DNA of 64,000 nt, taken from NCBI GenBank assembly GCA_028571685.1, contig CM053148.1, forward strand, positions 90,852,001-90,916,000, written 5' to 3'. Under the pieces are notes generated by a model. It was not told where the DNA came from. It searched no databases and saw nothing but the letters and a program-made list of their open reading frames with translations. Positions 55,146-64,000 of the stretch are shown here, in pieces. Source of the DNA: Heterohyrax brucei (Eukaryota; Chordata; Mammalia; Hyracoidea; Procaviidae). Positions within the stretch are counted from its first letter, which is position 1, and each line of letters opens with the position of its first letter. A program made the position numbers and the translations under genes.

Positions 55146-56075
55146 GTACTTTATATTTTTTACTTTCTTTGAATTGTTTTACTTTGTTCTTTTTATTTTA
55201 AAATTTGCCTCAGATGTCAGATATTCCTTCCTTGTCTGTTCAGATTTAAAGTGAAGAGTAAAAAACTGACTTTAAACTCTGAGTGTGTAGATGCAAAGTG
55301 CTTACCTTAAGCTACACTCAGGGGTGGTATGGTTGCATTACTCAGTTGTGGAAGCTTAGCAATCAGTGTCTTGTGACTCTGGGGCTGATTAGACAGCCCA
55401 GAGAAGAATCTGGGAGTTTGTTGCACATGGGGAGAAGATCTACCTACCAGCAATCCTGTTAAATTGTGTCTGAGGATCTCAGGAAATATTCACTCGACCT
55501 TATTTTGTCTGTCTGAGTCTAATCAGGAGTTTGGAACCACAAAATGACTTGGACAAGTTAGATGTAGGAAACTGAGGCTTGACCAGGCAAGCATAAAACA
55601 CACCTCCAGGGTGCAGAGCAAAGGCTGATAGGCAGGGAAGCACACTCAGGGGTGGCAAATTCAAAGCATCTCTCACAGTAGGGGTGGGCAGCTCGCTGAG
55701 GTCTGGACAAGCGAGCAGGAAAGACCTCTCTGGGGTGCCAGTGAGGGAGACAAGGAAGCCAACCTCTGGGGACCACTGGGTGAATCTACTGGAGACTCAT
55801 CATGTTGCTGCTGTTGAAACTTGTTTGGAGGGCAACATCACTGAGTGGGCCCTTGCGAGCTCTTGGCAGCTGTGTGGTAACATTAAAAATACGCAAACGG
55901 AAGCTGATCAAAACCAGAGAGAAAAGCTCTCACGTGTCTCTTCAGTGCCGTATACTGATCAAGTTGAACGTTGCGCATGCTATTAGTTAAAGGTCCCCAG
56001 AGCAGGTCTTGAAATATGGATTTGGAGTTGAAGGCAAGGACCTGATAATCAGCACACCCATTCTTGTACTTTGAT
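55146..56075. other. Unassigned (0.9 kb), moderately GC-rich
   Basis: Overlapping open frames on both strands near 55558-55990 (up to 100 residues) have no recognisable domain. Could be unique sequence or an unrecognised old repeat. Confidence 0.35.
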
Positions 56076-56238
56076 GCATTTGTTGGTGGCCTAGCAGGTT
56101 AAACGCTATACCTGCTAACCCAAAGGCCAGCAGTTCAAATCTTCCAGGTGCTTCTTGGAAACTCAATGGGGTAGTTCTACTCTGACCCCTAGGGTTGCTA
56201 TGAGTCAGATCTGACTTGACGACAGTGGGTTGGGGTCC
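56076..56238 (+). mobile_element. AfroSINE copy, first of three in a row
   Basis: Head tgttggtggcctagcaggtt, ccagcagttcaaatcttcca, body aatggggtagttctactctg, and tail gggttgctatgagtcagatc. Confidence 0.93.
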
Positions 56239-56240
56239 TT

Positions 56241-56408
56241 CGTTAAACCCTGGTGGTGCTGTGGGTTCAGTGCTACATGTGCTAACCAACAGGTCAGCAG
56301 TTGAAATCTGCCAGGCGCTCCTTGGAAACTGTATTGTGCAGTTCTACTCTGCCTGTAGGGTCACTGTAAGTTAGAAGTGCCTAGGTGGCAAGGAGTCTGG
56401 TTTTATTC
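56241..56408 (+). mobile_element. AfroSINE copy, second of three
   Basis: Head aaaccctggtggtgctgtgg, tcagcagttgaaatctgcca, body cgctccttggaaactgtatt, and tail gtcactgtaagttagaagtg. It starts only a few bases after the first ends. Confidence 0.93.
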
Positions 56409-56424
56409 TTGGTAGATATTTAGT

Positions 56425-56598
56425 TTGAAAACTCTAGTGGCTTAGTGGTTAAGAGCTACAGTTGCTAAAGTAAAGGTTGGTAGATCAAATCCACCAGCTG
56501 CTCATTGGAAATCCCATGGGGCAGTTCTACTCTGTCCTACACGGTCGCTATGAATCAGAGTTGACTTGATGGCAACGAGCTTGGTTTGGCCTTGTAAT
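56425..56598 (+). mobile_element. AfroSINE copy, third of three
   Basis: Head gaaaactctagtggcttagt, ggttggtagatcaaatccac, body cccatggggcagttctactc, and tail ggtcgctatgaatcagagtt, gatggcaacgagcttggttt. Confidence 0.93.
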
Positions 56599-57439
56599 CT
56601 TTAGTTTTCACTATCCAGAAGCCCTCTGCTTTTTACTTGTTTATTTTTTATTTTTACTTTTTGGCTCTCTGCAATATAAAATTACAGTGCATTACCTAGG
56701 CTAGGGAGGGATTCTGCTGATGTGCTGACTCCACAGAAAGGAAGAGAGACGTCGACTGTTAGTTTAACACATGGTCTACACATCTTCATCACTTTAGAAC
56801 ATGCCAAACACCAGCCGCTTCATCCGTACTTATATACACGCCTGTTAACCTTAATGCCTCAGCTTCATGATATAAATGTGGTTGCTTCTCAGCTACCCAC
56901 ACTGCTGGCTTAGAATTCAGTTTTCTTAGATTTTCTAAGACAAACACTCAGAAGGAGCTACTTAAATGTGCAGGGCATGAAAAATGCAAGTGTGAGATCT
57001 CTTGTTGAAAAAGCATTAACAGTTTCAAGACAGCTAGAGCAGAGCTTTAGACACATTGCCGTGAGCCTCTAAGTGTGGGACGTGGTGCAGCTACACTGGT
57101 CACGTACCTGTGTAGTAAACCCTGCATTTTATACTTATCTATTCAAAATATTCTTCCTTTTCTTCTTTTTTATTTTTCCTTTTGAGTATTTCCTGTGCCG
57201 GTAACATCATGTCTCAACAAATGCATATTTCTATACTCTCAGTTTTCTTGTGATGACACAGGCTTTTAAAATAGATACATTTGTTTACTGCGCCATCTGT
57301 ACCTGAAACGTTGGCATTTACATAACTGACATGTTGGAGTTTGAAATGCAAGAAGCGTTTCATACACAGAGGACTCTGCATGCGTGGTCTTGAAAACAAC
57401 AAACAAACGGACTTTCTACTACAGAGAGGAACCCTTCTA
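56599..57439. other. No recognisable gene or repeat (0.84 kb)
   Basis: Nothing assigned. Short frames at 56722 (+) and 57214 (-) show no domain. Confidence 0.4.
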
Positions 57440-57588
57440 AACTGTGAATGCTCTAGGCAGCTAACCGAAAGTTTGGAGGTGTGAGTCCATCCAGAGATTC
57501 TTTGGAAAAAACTCCTGGAGATCTGCTACTACAAAATAAAGAGTCCCTGAAAATCCTATGAGGCACCATTTTAATCTGCCATACATGT
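57440..57588 (+). mobile_element. AfroSINE long variant, left part (split by a SINE)
   Basis: ctaggcagctaaccgaaagt, tgtgagtccatccagagatt, the long block tcctggagatctgctactac, and aaaatcctatgaggcacc. It resumes at 57762 with tacttggggtgtcatgagtc to about 57822. Confidence 0.78.
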
Positions 57589-57760
57589 GATGGAAACCCT
57601 GGAGGCACAGTGGTAAAGTGTTACAGTTGCTAACCAAAAGGTCAGTAGTTTGAATCTGCCAGGAGCTCCTTCCAAACTTTATCAGGGAGTTCTGCTCTGT
57701 TCTATAGGGCAGCCAGGAGTTGGAATCGAGTCAACAAAGGTGTTTGGGCTTTTATTTTTT
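57589..57760 (+). mobile_element. AfroSINE copy nested in a long-variant SINE
   Basis: Head gaaaccctggaggcacagtg, aaaaggtcagtagtttgaat, body ggagttctgctctgttctat, and tail agccaggagttggaatcgag. Flanks atacatg (57581-57587) and atacttg (57762-57768) look like the target duplication. The host SINE is the older long variant. Confidence 0.9.
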
Positions 57761-57761
57761 A

Positions 57762-57822
57762 ATACTTGGGGTGTCATGAGTCAGAACTGGCTCCATGGAA
57801 ACTCTTTTTTTTTTTTTTAAAC
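57762..57822 (+). mobile_element. AfroSINE long variant, right part
   Basis: ggggtgtcatgagtcagaac then tggctccatggaaac and a T run complete the tail of the copy begun at 57440. Confidence 0.7.
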
Positions 57823-59801
57823 ATAAAAAGACATCTATTAGGAATAGCATGAAAATGTCAGAAGATTTTGTGATCTTTTCTCATAAATTGGACAATGTAA
57901 GAAGAATATTCAAGCAGAGACAGGAAAGATCTGATCAGCTTGTATGTAATAGGATCCTGAAATCTGCTTGTGAAATGGTAGTGTGTATTTTCATATATTC
58001 CTACTCTTTTATAAATTATTATGGTCATGTTTTCCAGGCAGATTTTTTTTTTTTAAATAATACTGTAAGTAAAGAACCATTGCAATAAACTCCTTCCTTG
58101 CCTGAGTAAGTCAGGCCTGTCACTGAGTGCTTCCAAAATAAAACTCTTCTTTCGCTCCTCCTCTGCCGAGCTCTAAATGTGTTGTTGTTGCTGTTTCTAA
58201 CTTTCCTTTTCCCCCATAAATTTCCGAGTGTTTTTCACTTTGTTCAATAATGAAGAATTTTTCCAAAAGACAGATGAACTTTTGCCATTTTCCTCAGCCT
58301 GGCAGTCAGTCCTCTAGCACTTCAAGTAAGAAAAGACTTGTCACCAGGGAGAGCTGTGAAATGTATTTGAAAATGAAGTTTAATTGGAGTCAGCATTTCT
58401 CAGACCACCGCTGTTAACGTCTCCTCTCACCTTAAGAAGGTGACAAAAGGGTATTGAAAATCTGGCATGAGGTAATACATTTTATAATGCAGGTTTTCTC
58501 TGGCTCTCTTTTAGTGTAAGAGAAAAGTGATGTCACTGAGTGGGAGAATGTGGAAAAGAACTATTATTTTTAAAGCAATGATTGCCAGTGAAACCCAAGA
58601 CAAATAGTATTTTTGAAGATACCTTTTTAGGCTTGATTTTTTTTTTTTTTTAAAGATATCAGTAACTATTTACACATACTTCAAAACAACTTGTTTATCC
58701 TCAAGTCTTATAGAAACAGGCTCACTTGGTGTATTTCTCAGCATGTACGATTATTATTAGTCTTGCTTACTTTGTTCTGGTAGTAGAAACAGGAAATGCT
58801 CTTTTAATTCTGTAATTAGAGCAGGATAAACAGAAGGTAAAGTACGTCAGTCAAGCATTTCGAGAACAATTTGCTAAGAGAGTGGCAGAACCACAGCACT
58901 AACATGAAAACTGTTCCCTGTAGCTCTGTTTTTGAACCATTTTGGCTGAAGATGGATGGCTATGCCCTTCAACCTGGCTTTGTTGCAAAGAAAGTTCCAT
59001 TTCTGAGACGTCTGGCTTAATTTAGTGCTCCAAAGTCTGTACTTTTCTTTCAACTATTAGTGACAACCAAGAAAGAAATCGAAAAGATGATACAAAAGGG
59101 AAGTTGTTGTAACTCCTTCTTAAGATATAAATGTACGTCTAGATAGCGGGGAGGGTGCAGTGCAGAACAGCAAGGTCAAGGTTCTCTACTCACATCAGAG
59201 AGAAGTAATAATGGTCATCACAAAGGTACCTAGCTTGTAAAGACCTTGGCAGGAAAACAAAATCTGTGATAAATTCTCATAACTCCTTTAGCTGAAGTAT
59301 ACGTAACAACGACAACCAAGGAAAAACAGGAACAAAATGTGTTCTACCTATTAAAAACCTGTTTGTTGAAGAAAATTATTGTAGAATGCAGTATCTGTGT
59401 ATTTCCAACTTCAGAGTCATGATACCTAAGGGTAAACGCTGGTGAGTGACCGAAATCCTAAAGTGTGGCAGAGGGAATGACAGTTCTGACTGCATTAAGT
59501 TTTCGGACGTTAGTGCAGTTTTTCAAGCTGGACGTCTTTATGGGGTGCCCCTGTGTTACGTGCTACAGATTTATTTATTTACAGTTTTAATTAAAAACTC
59601 TATTTTTAGTAGGCTTGTAGAAAAAAGAAGCATCTCAAACGTGTGAATACACGTGTTTGTATATGTATAGGTCTTTTGTATGGGTGTTGTTGCTGTTGTG
59701 GTGTGTGATTGTTAGGAAGGAATTCCTTCAACTTTTAGTGACAGTCTGTTTTCAGTGGAATTCAGTCAAGCGTTTACTATCTTTGCCCCTCATCTAGGAA
59801 C
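57823..59801. other. Repeat-poor stretch (2 kb), no gene recognised
   Basis: Short T runs at 58041-58056 and 58638-58652. No SINE, LTR or LINE seen. A candidate for unique or conserved non-coding DNA. Confidence 0.4.
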
Positions 59802-59842
59802 AGCCAGCCAAGTCAAGTGCCGTCGAGTCGCATCCGACTCAT
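59802..59842 (-). repeat. Solitary SINE/RTE-type 3' tail
   Basis: cagccaagtcaagtgccgtc then gagtcgcatccgactcatt. Near consensus, no SINE arm attached. Confidence 0.7.
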
Positions 59843-59873
59843 TATTTTAAAATCAGTTCATCTATACATAGGC

Positions 59874-60034
59874 TGCAAACCCTGCTGGCACAGTGGTTAA
59901 GAGTTACAGCGGCTAACCTAAAGGTCAGCGGTTTGAATCCACCAGGCACTCCTGGAAAACCCTACAGCATGGTTCTACTCTGTTGTATAACTTTGCTACA
60001 AGTCTGAACTGGCTCAGTGACAAGGCATTTTATA
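59874..60034 (+). mobile_element. AfroSINE copy
   Basis: Head caaaccctgctggcacagtg, gtcagcggtttgaatccacc, body cctacagcatggttctactc, and tail acaagtctgaactggctcag. Confidence 0.92.
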
Positions 60035-60169
60035 CAGAGGCCCAGATGTACACAAAATAAGGACTCCAGGGGCAAAAAGCCTGAGAAGATGTCAATTTCT
60101 TCTAGCCAACAACAGTATTCTACCTAAAATTTGAAAAAAGACATATCACATCTGCTAGATGTTTTCATC

Positions 60170-60240
60170 ACATAATATATACTGTATCACTATATATATA
60201 TAGTGATATATATAATATATACTATATCACATAATATATA
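60170..60240. repeat. AT palindrome with perfect 24 bp core
   Basis: The core at 60185-60208 reads tatcactatata followed by its exact reverse complement tatatagtgata. Flanking cataatatata-like text on both sides extends an imperfect inverted repeat to about 70 bp. Confidence 0.85.
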
Positions 60241-60247
60241 CGTGACT

Positions 60248-60412
60248 GTAGGGAAATTGCCTAACTTGTCCCCATTTTGTCATCTGTATACCTCAAATAG
60301 CATCTGTGAGGATTAACAAAAATTAAACAAATGCTTTTGGTAAAATGTTTAGAACAAAGTTTAGCACATAGTAGGTGCTCCGTGAATGCTAGCTATTATT
60401 ACTTCTACAACT
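60248..60412 (+). mobile_element. MIR SINE, 3' half
   Basis: ggaaattgcctaacttgtcc, catctgtgaggattaacaa, aagtttagcacatagtaggt, and gctccgtgaatgctagctat, then tattact. One of the clearest MIR matches in the window. Confidence 0.82.
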
Positions 60413-60435
60413 ACCATTAGTTCTGGTCTTACTGT

Positions 60436-60480
60436 TAGAGTCTCTATGATTCAGAATGACTCCGTGGCAACAAATAGCTT
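60436..60480 (+). repeat. Solitary SINE-type 3' tail
   Basis: gagtctctatgattcagaat then gactccgtggcaacaa. Tail only. Confidence 0.55.
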
Positions 60481-60557
60481 CAGTATGGTGATTATTGTGT
60501 TTCCTACTGGACAGCGAGGGATGTGAGGGCTGGTTATGTTCTCCCTCAGATCTTCTG

Positions 60558-60602
60558 AGTAGAGCAGTTAGTACCAAGGGCCCTGGAGTCAGACTTGCCA
60601 AT
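60558..60602 (+). mobile_element. MIR-like 5' fragment (weak)
   Basis: gagcagttagtaccaagggc, then cctggagtcagacttgcca resembles the MIR 5' region. Very short. Confidence 0.4.
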
Positions 60603-61210
60603 TTAATTTATAGGTCATAATATGTTATTTATTGGACTATTTTAGTATATACCTTACTTGAGATTTACCTGTCAGTATTTTATCCACTTCTGTGGAAGAC
60701 AGTTTCTCACCTACATTAGAGCAAATAAATACATTAGCATTTCTTTAAGAAATGTGCATTGACTTACCGTAAGCTCAAAACTCATGCTACTTCTCAATAT
60801 AGTAGAATAAGAAATTGAGTTATTCTGGAATAATAAATTTATGAATCCAGGGGAATACTGTACTTAATAACAGAATATTTTTATAGCACTTGAGAGTAAA
60901 TTATACTTTAATCATCTCAGGAGTTATAAATACCACTAAGATTCAAGCAGACAAATAAATGCTCTATGAAACAATATGAACATTGAAGATTTTTCCATCT
61001 TTGCCCGTGGGTATTTCCATGACATTTGTAGAGTGGATATAGGCAAATGCTTCATCAGTACTGACATCAGAATACAGTGCTTGCTCCAGTTGGGGAAAAA
61101 CGAAATCTTTAACGTGTCACCATTTTATAAACATTGTAGAAAACACTGTTAGAGCAGAAGGTTGTTGGACCTGGTTCACAAAAGACAGGCTGGAAACAAA
61201 CAAAAAAACA
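60603..61210. other. No recognisable gene or repeat
   Basis: No gene or clear repeat seen. Confidence 0.4.
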
Positions 61211-61380
61211 AAGCATATGGTGTAGTGGTTAAGTGCTACACCTGCTAACCAGGAGGTCAGCAATTCAAATCCCCCAGGTGCTCCTTGGAAACTCTATGGG
61301 GCAGTTCTACTCTGTCCTACAGGGACTCCATGAGTCAGAATGGACTCGATGGCAGTGGATTTGTTTTTTGTTTTTTGATT
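61211..61380 (+). mobile_element. AfroSINE copy, well preserved
   Basis: tatggtgtagtggttaagtg, aggaggtcagcaattcaaat, body ctatggggcagttctactct, and tail ctccatgagtcagaatggac, tcgatggcagtggatttg, then gtttttt-rich end. Confidence 0.94.
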
Positions 61381-62029
61381 GTTTAGTAATTTACGTGAAC
61401 TAAAGAGATCAGTTCACCATAGTTACAGTCAGGCAATTCTATAGGAAGTACAAGTCTATTGTCACATCTCATCACTTTTCAAACATCCTATGAGAATTTA
61501 ATGCAAACGATTTTGGTTAACTGATATACTTAGTACTTTCTGAAACTTTTCCACTAACTTTGATAGTATTTCTCAGTCTCAGTCTTTGCAGATCAACAAT
61601 TAATAAAGCTTCAGAGTATCTGTTAGAAGAAATTAGCATTCTGCCAAAGAAGCCATCTTTGGTCATGACTACTGAAGGGATCCCCGATCAGATGTCCCTC
61701 TGGTTCTCACACAGGACTTACTGGTTAGTCCAGAAGGCAACAACTGCAGCAACCTCACCTTGGTTCAAGGTTATTCATCCCAACTTGCCACAGAGAGAGC
61801 AACAAAGCCACTCTAGAATAAATTAAACCATATCTAGGACTCTTCAGCCAAGCCAAGAACCGTCGGGTCAGAGTCCTCAGAAAGCATTATTAACGGAACT
61901 CTATAGTGCTGGCCTCAAATAAACTGTATTTTTCCACGTGGGGTGAGACACCTTAAAAACTGGTGGCCATTTAGCTCCTGAAAAAAAAAAAAAAGTCAAC
62001 TCCATGTTTTTCTTGACTTAACTAACATA
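61381..62029. other. Mostly unassigned; one solitary SINE tail
   Basis: 61846-61880 is an antisense tail alone (cagccaagccaagaaccgtc, gggtcagagtc). An A run lies at 61980-61995. The 88-residue frame at 61560-61826 has no domain. Confidence 0.45.
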
Positions 62030-62208
62030 GGAAACCCTGGTGGCATAGTGGTTAAGTGCTACAATTGCTATTCAAAAGATCAGCAGTTTGAATCTGCCAG
62101 GTGCAACTTGGAAACTCTATGGAGCAGTTCTACTCTGTCCTATAGTGTCACTAAGAGTCAGAATCCATGGCAGTGGGTTTGGTTCTGGTTTTGGTTTTGG
62201 TTTGGTCA
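62030..62208 (+). mobile_element. AfroSINE copy, full length
   Basis: Head aaaccctggtggcatagtgg with A-box tggcatagtgg, cagcagtttgaatctgccag, body ctatggagcagttctactct, and a long T/G tail (ggttctggttttggttttgg). A clear example of the SINE 5' end and tail. Confidence 0.95.
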
Positions 62209-62221
62209 ACAAAGGTATTTT

Positions 62222-62345
62222 GGGGTTCCCTAAGGCAGACGGTGGCTAAGTGCTACAGCTGATAATGAAAAGTTCGCCAGTTTGAATCCGTTGGATGCTC
62301 CTTAGAAACTCTACAGGGCAGTTCTACTCTGCCCTATGGGAGTAG
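62222..62345 (+). mobile_element. AfroSINE copy, 3'-shortened
   Basis: agacggtggctaagtgctac, ttcgccagtttgaatccgtt, and acagggcagttctactctgc. It stops after the body without a recognisable tail, unusual for target-primed insertion, so a later deletion is likely. Confidence 0.88.
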
Positions 62346-63233
62346 AGAACATATTTTTAAGACAAAAGACTTTAAGGTAGAGTGAAATACATGGCCACCT
62401 GATGGATTAAAATATCATATCTAGTACACCAAGGTCAAAATTTCAGAAACTAGCATTCATGTCATTATTTCAAGTGAAAAGTGAAACCATTGTAGTACGA
62501 AAAAAAAAAAAATCACAGTAATTCTGAGAAGCAACGCAAGCGCTGGTGAGTCCGCAGAACGATATCTCTTGTGAGAACCATGATAGTCCACGTCAAGTTA
62601 ACAACATGGGAGGTGTGCTATTTAGGACATAGCTTTACCCATTTGTTTTCTTGGATGGGTTAAAATTCTATCCCTGCCCCAAGCTACTGATAGAATAAGA
62701 GAAAGAAGAGTCTAGCAAAAGGGCAATGAGCATTTCAATCAAATATGCCCTTTGAGGAGTTGGAGCATTTTATATATATATTTTTTAAATGTACTATCCG
62801 GGTTACTCTTTTTGCCTTGAAATGTTCCCACTAGTTTAAAGAAATAATATTATTATCCAGAATTCTAATAGGGTCAATTTATAACTACTTAATTTTAATT
62901 TGAAATGTTCTTAGACTGATTTCATTTACTAAGCACACTAACTGGAAGCAAATATTATAGTTTTTTTTGCTGCAGTGTGAGATCTGCGTAGACAATGAAA
63001 GGCACTAGCGCCTTTCCGATAAACTGGGGGACCTCTGTCAGGTTCCCAAGATCTAGTTTCACATTTGATACTGGCACAACTATCAAGAACTAACTTGTCA
63101 AGCGGTGATTGGCACCGAAGTTTTTTGTTAGTTTGTTTTATTTTGCACTTGGCTTGGCTTTGGCTGTACTCCATGAAGTCTTGTCTGAGCTCATACATGA
63201 AATCTCTTGATTTGATCAGCACTGAAGACAGCT
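62346..63233. other. No gene recognised; one weak SINE tail
   Basis: 63143-63168 reads ttttgcacttggcttggctt, the last bases of a SINE tail. Nothing else assigned. Confidence 0.4.
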
Positions 63234-63400
63234 TGGAAATCCCGGTAGTGTAGTGGCCTAGTGGTGAGACGTTACAACTGCTGACTCAAAGGTCGGTAAT
63301 TCGAATCTGACAAATGCTCACTGAAAACTCTATTGGAACAGGTTCTACCCTGTCTTGTATGGTTGGAATTGACTTGATGACAGTTGGTTTGATTTGGAAG
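63234..63400 (+). mobile_element. AfroSINE copy
   Basis: Head ggaaatcccggtagtgtagt, ggtcggtaattcgaatctga (B-box-like), body ggaacaggttctaccctgtc, and tail ttggaattgacttgatgaca. Confidence 0.92.
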
Positions 63401-63533
63401 ACGACTTGAGTTTGTGAATATTGGACAGGGCTTATCCTTTAACATAGCCAATATTTTCATCTGCAACTGCAGTCTGTTATTGTGATACCAATAAAGGTGT
63501 TAATTTTCGTGTACCTAAGTAATTAAGTAAATA

Positions 63534-63586
63534 TAGGGTCGCTATGAATTGGCATCAACTCAATGGCCCTTGGTTTGTTTTTTCCT
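63534..63586 (+). repeat. Solitary SINE-type 3' tail
   Basis: tagggtcgctatgaattggc then tcaactcaatggcccttggt and a gtttt end. No SINE arm or body upstream. Confidence 0.72.
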
Positions 63587-64000
63587 TAAGTAATTAACAT
63601 GTTTCTAACTAAAAGTAATGTTGTGGAGTGGAAGTCATTTAGGTTTGTGTATGTTTCTGAATCAGGTGTCAGTCACAAGAGTTCGAAAATTAATTAATTT
63701 TGAGTTGCTCCTTAAGTATATAATTTAATTGATTAAAAGGTTACTCTCCTAGAGTGTATAATATAAAAAATATTTGTTAGAAAAGGATCATCTTGCTGAT
63801 GCATAGGATGAGACTTCAAGCCTGGAGCAAACCACATTGATTCTAACTATGCTGTATGTTATACTTGGATAGAAAATCAGTGGTGATTATGTTATTTTCA
63901 AAAATGTAAGCTACATTTAGATTCACAGAATGTAAGAGAGATTTGTCTAGAAAATACTTGAAAGGTCATAACTTCTGCATTTCCATGATTTTTTTAATTA
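63587..64000. other. No recognisable gene or repeat
   Basis: AT-rich sequence to the window end, nothing assigned. Confidence 0.35.

Noticed and set aside
55558-55990. Overlapping frames of 60-100 residues on both strands in a GC-richer patch
   Set aside because: No recognisable domain, no splice or promoter pattern, and both strands equally open. Not enough to call an exon.
62030-62110. Possible tRNA gene from A-box and B-box matches
   Set aside because: The boxes belong to the SINE head. The arm does not fold into a full cloverleaf with an acceptor stem, and dozens of similar copies exist here.

Overview
This 64 kb window looks like AT-rich intergenic or intronic DNA from an afrotherian mammal, most likely a proboscidean or another paenungulate. 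The main reason is about fifty copies of a tRNA-derived SINE whose 3' tail matches the tail of an RTE-type LINE that is also present; from memory this pair is characteristic of Afrotheria (AfroSINE and the RTE LINE best known from elephant). Repeat family names are my own recognition and were not checked against any library.

I find no protein-coding exon, tRNA, rRNA, CRISPR array or microbial-style operon that I can support. The open frames are short and nearly all lie in repeats: SINE arms, LTRs, RTE reverse-transcriptase fragments and low-complexity tracts. The rest have no recognisable domain.

Layout. 0-10 kb: SINEs, an MLT2-like ERVL LTR, a 330 bp polypurine tract with a higher-order repeat, a MaLR LTR inserted inside a SINE (exact 5 bp duplication), RTE fragments and a mariner region. 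10-19 kb: an L1 3' UTR in antisense, a MaLR LTR, and the longest RTE piece (1.8 kb, minus strand). 19-28 kb: RTE 3' ends, a MaLR provirus remnant with internal sequence (23.8-24.9 kb), L1, L2 and MIR remnants, and a dense SINE pile-up (25.7-27.1 kb). 29-34 kb: two complementary nestings, an LTR inside an RTE copy and an RTE copy inside an LTR. 34-43 kb: MLT1 and MaLR LTRs, one nested in another, hAT remnants split by a SINE, and an unassigned solo-LTR candidate. 43-47 kb: largely free of recognisable repeats. 47-53 kb: SINE clusters, an LTR with a nested SINE, and a cluster of L1 3' UTRs in opposing orientations. 53-60 kb: two repeat-poor stretches around a run of three same-strand SINEs and a SINE-in-SINE nest. 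60-64 kb: MIR, an AT palindrome and more SINEs.

The parts do not work together as a gene system. The useful content is a stratigraphy of transposition: SINE, RTE and MaLR insertions into one another show that the three were active over overlapping periods. I found no clear undescribed biological system. The best leads are the mariner inverted pair, the solitary RTE-like tails, the L1 inverted cluster, the unassigned LTR, and the repeat-poor blocks that could hold conserved non-coding DNA.
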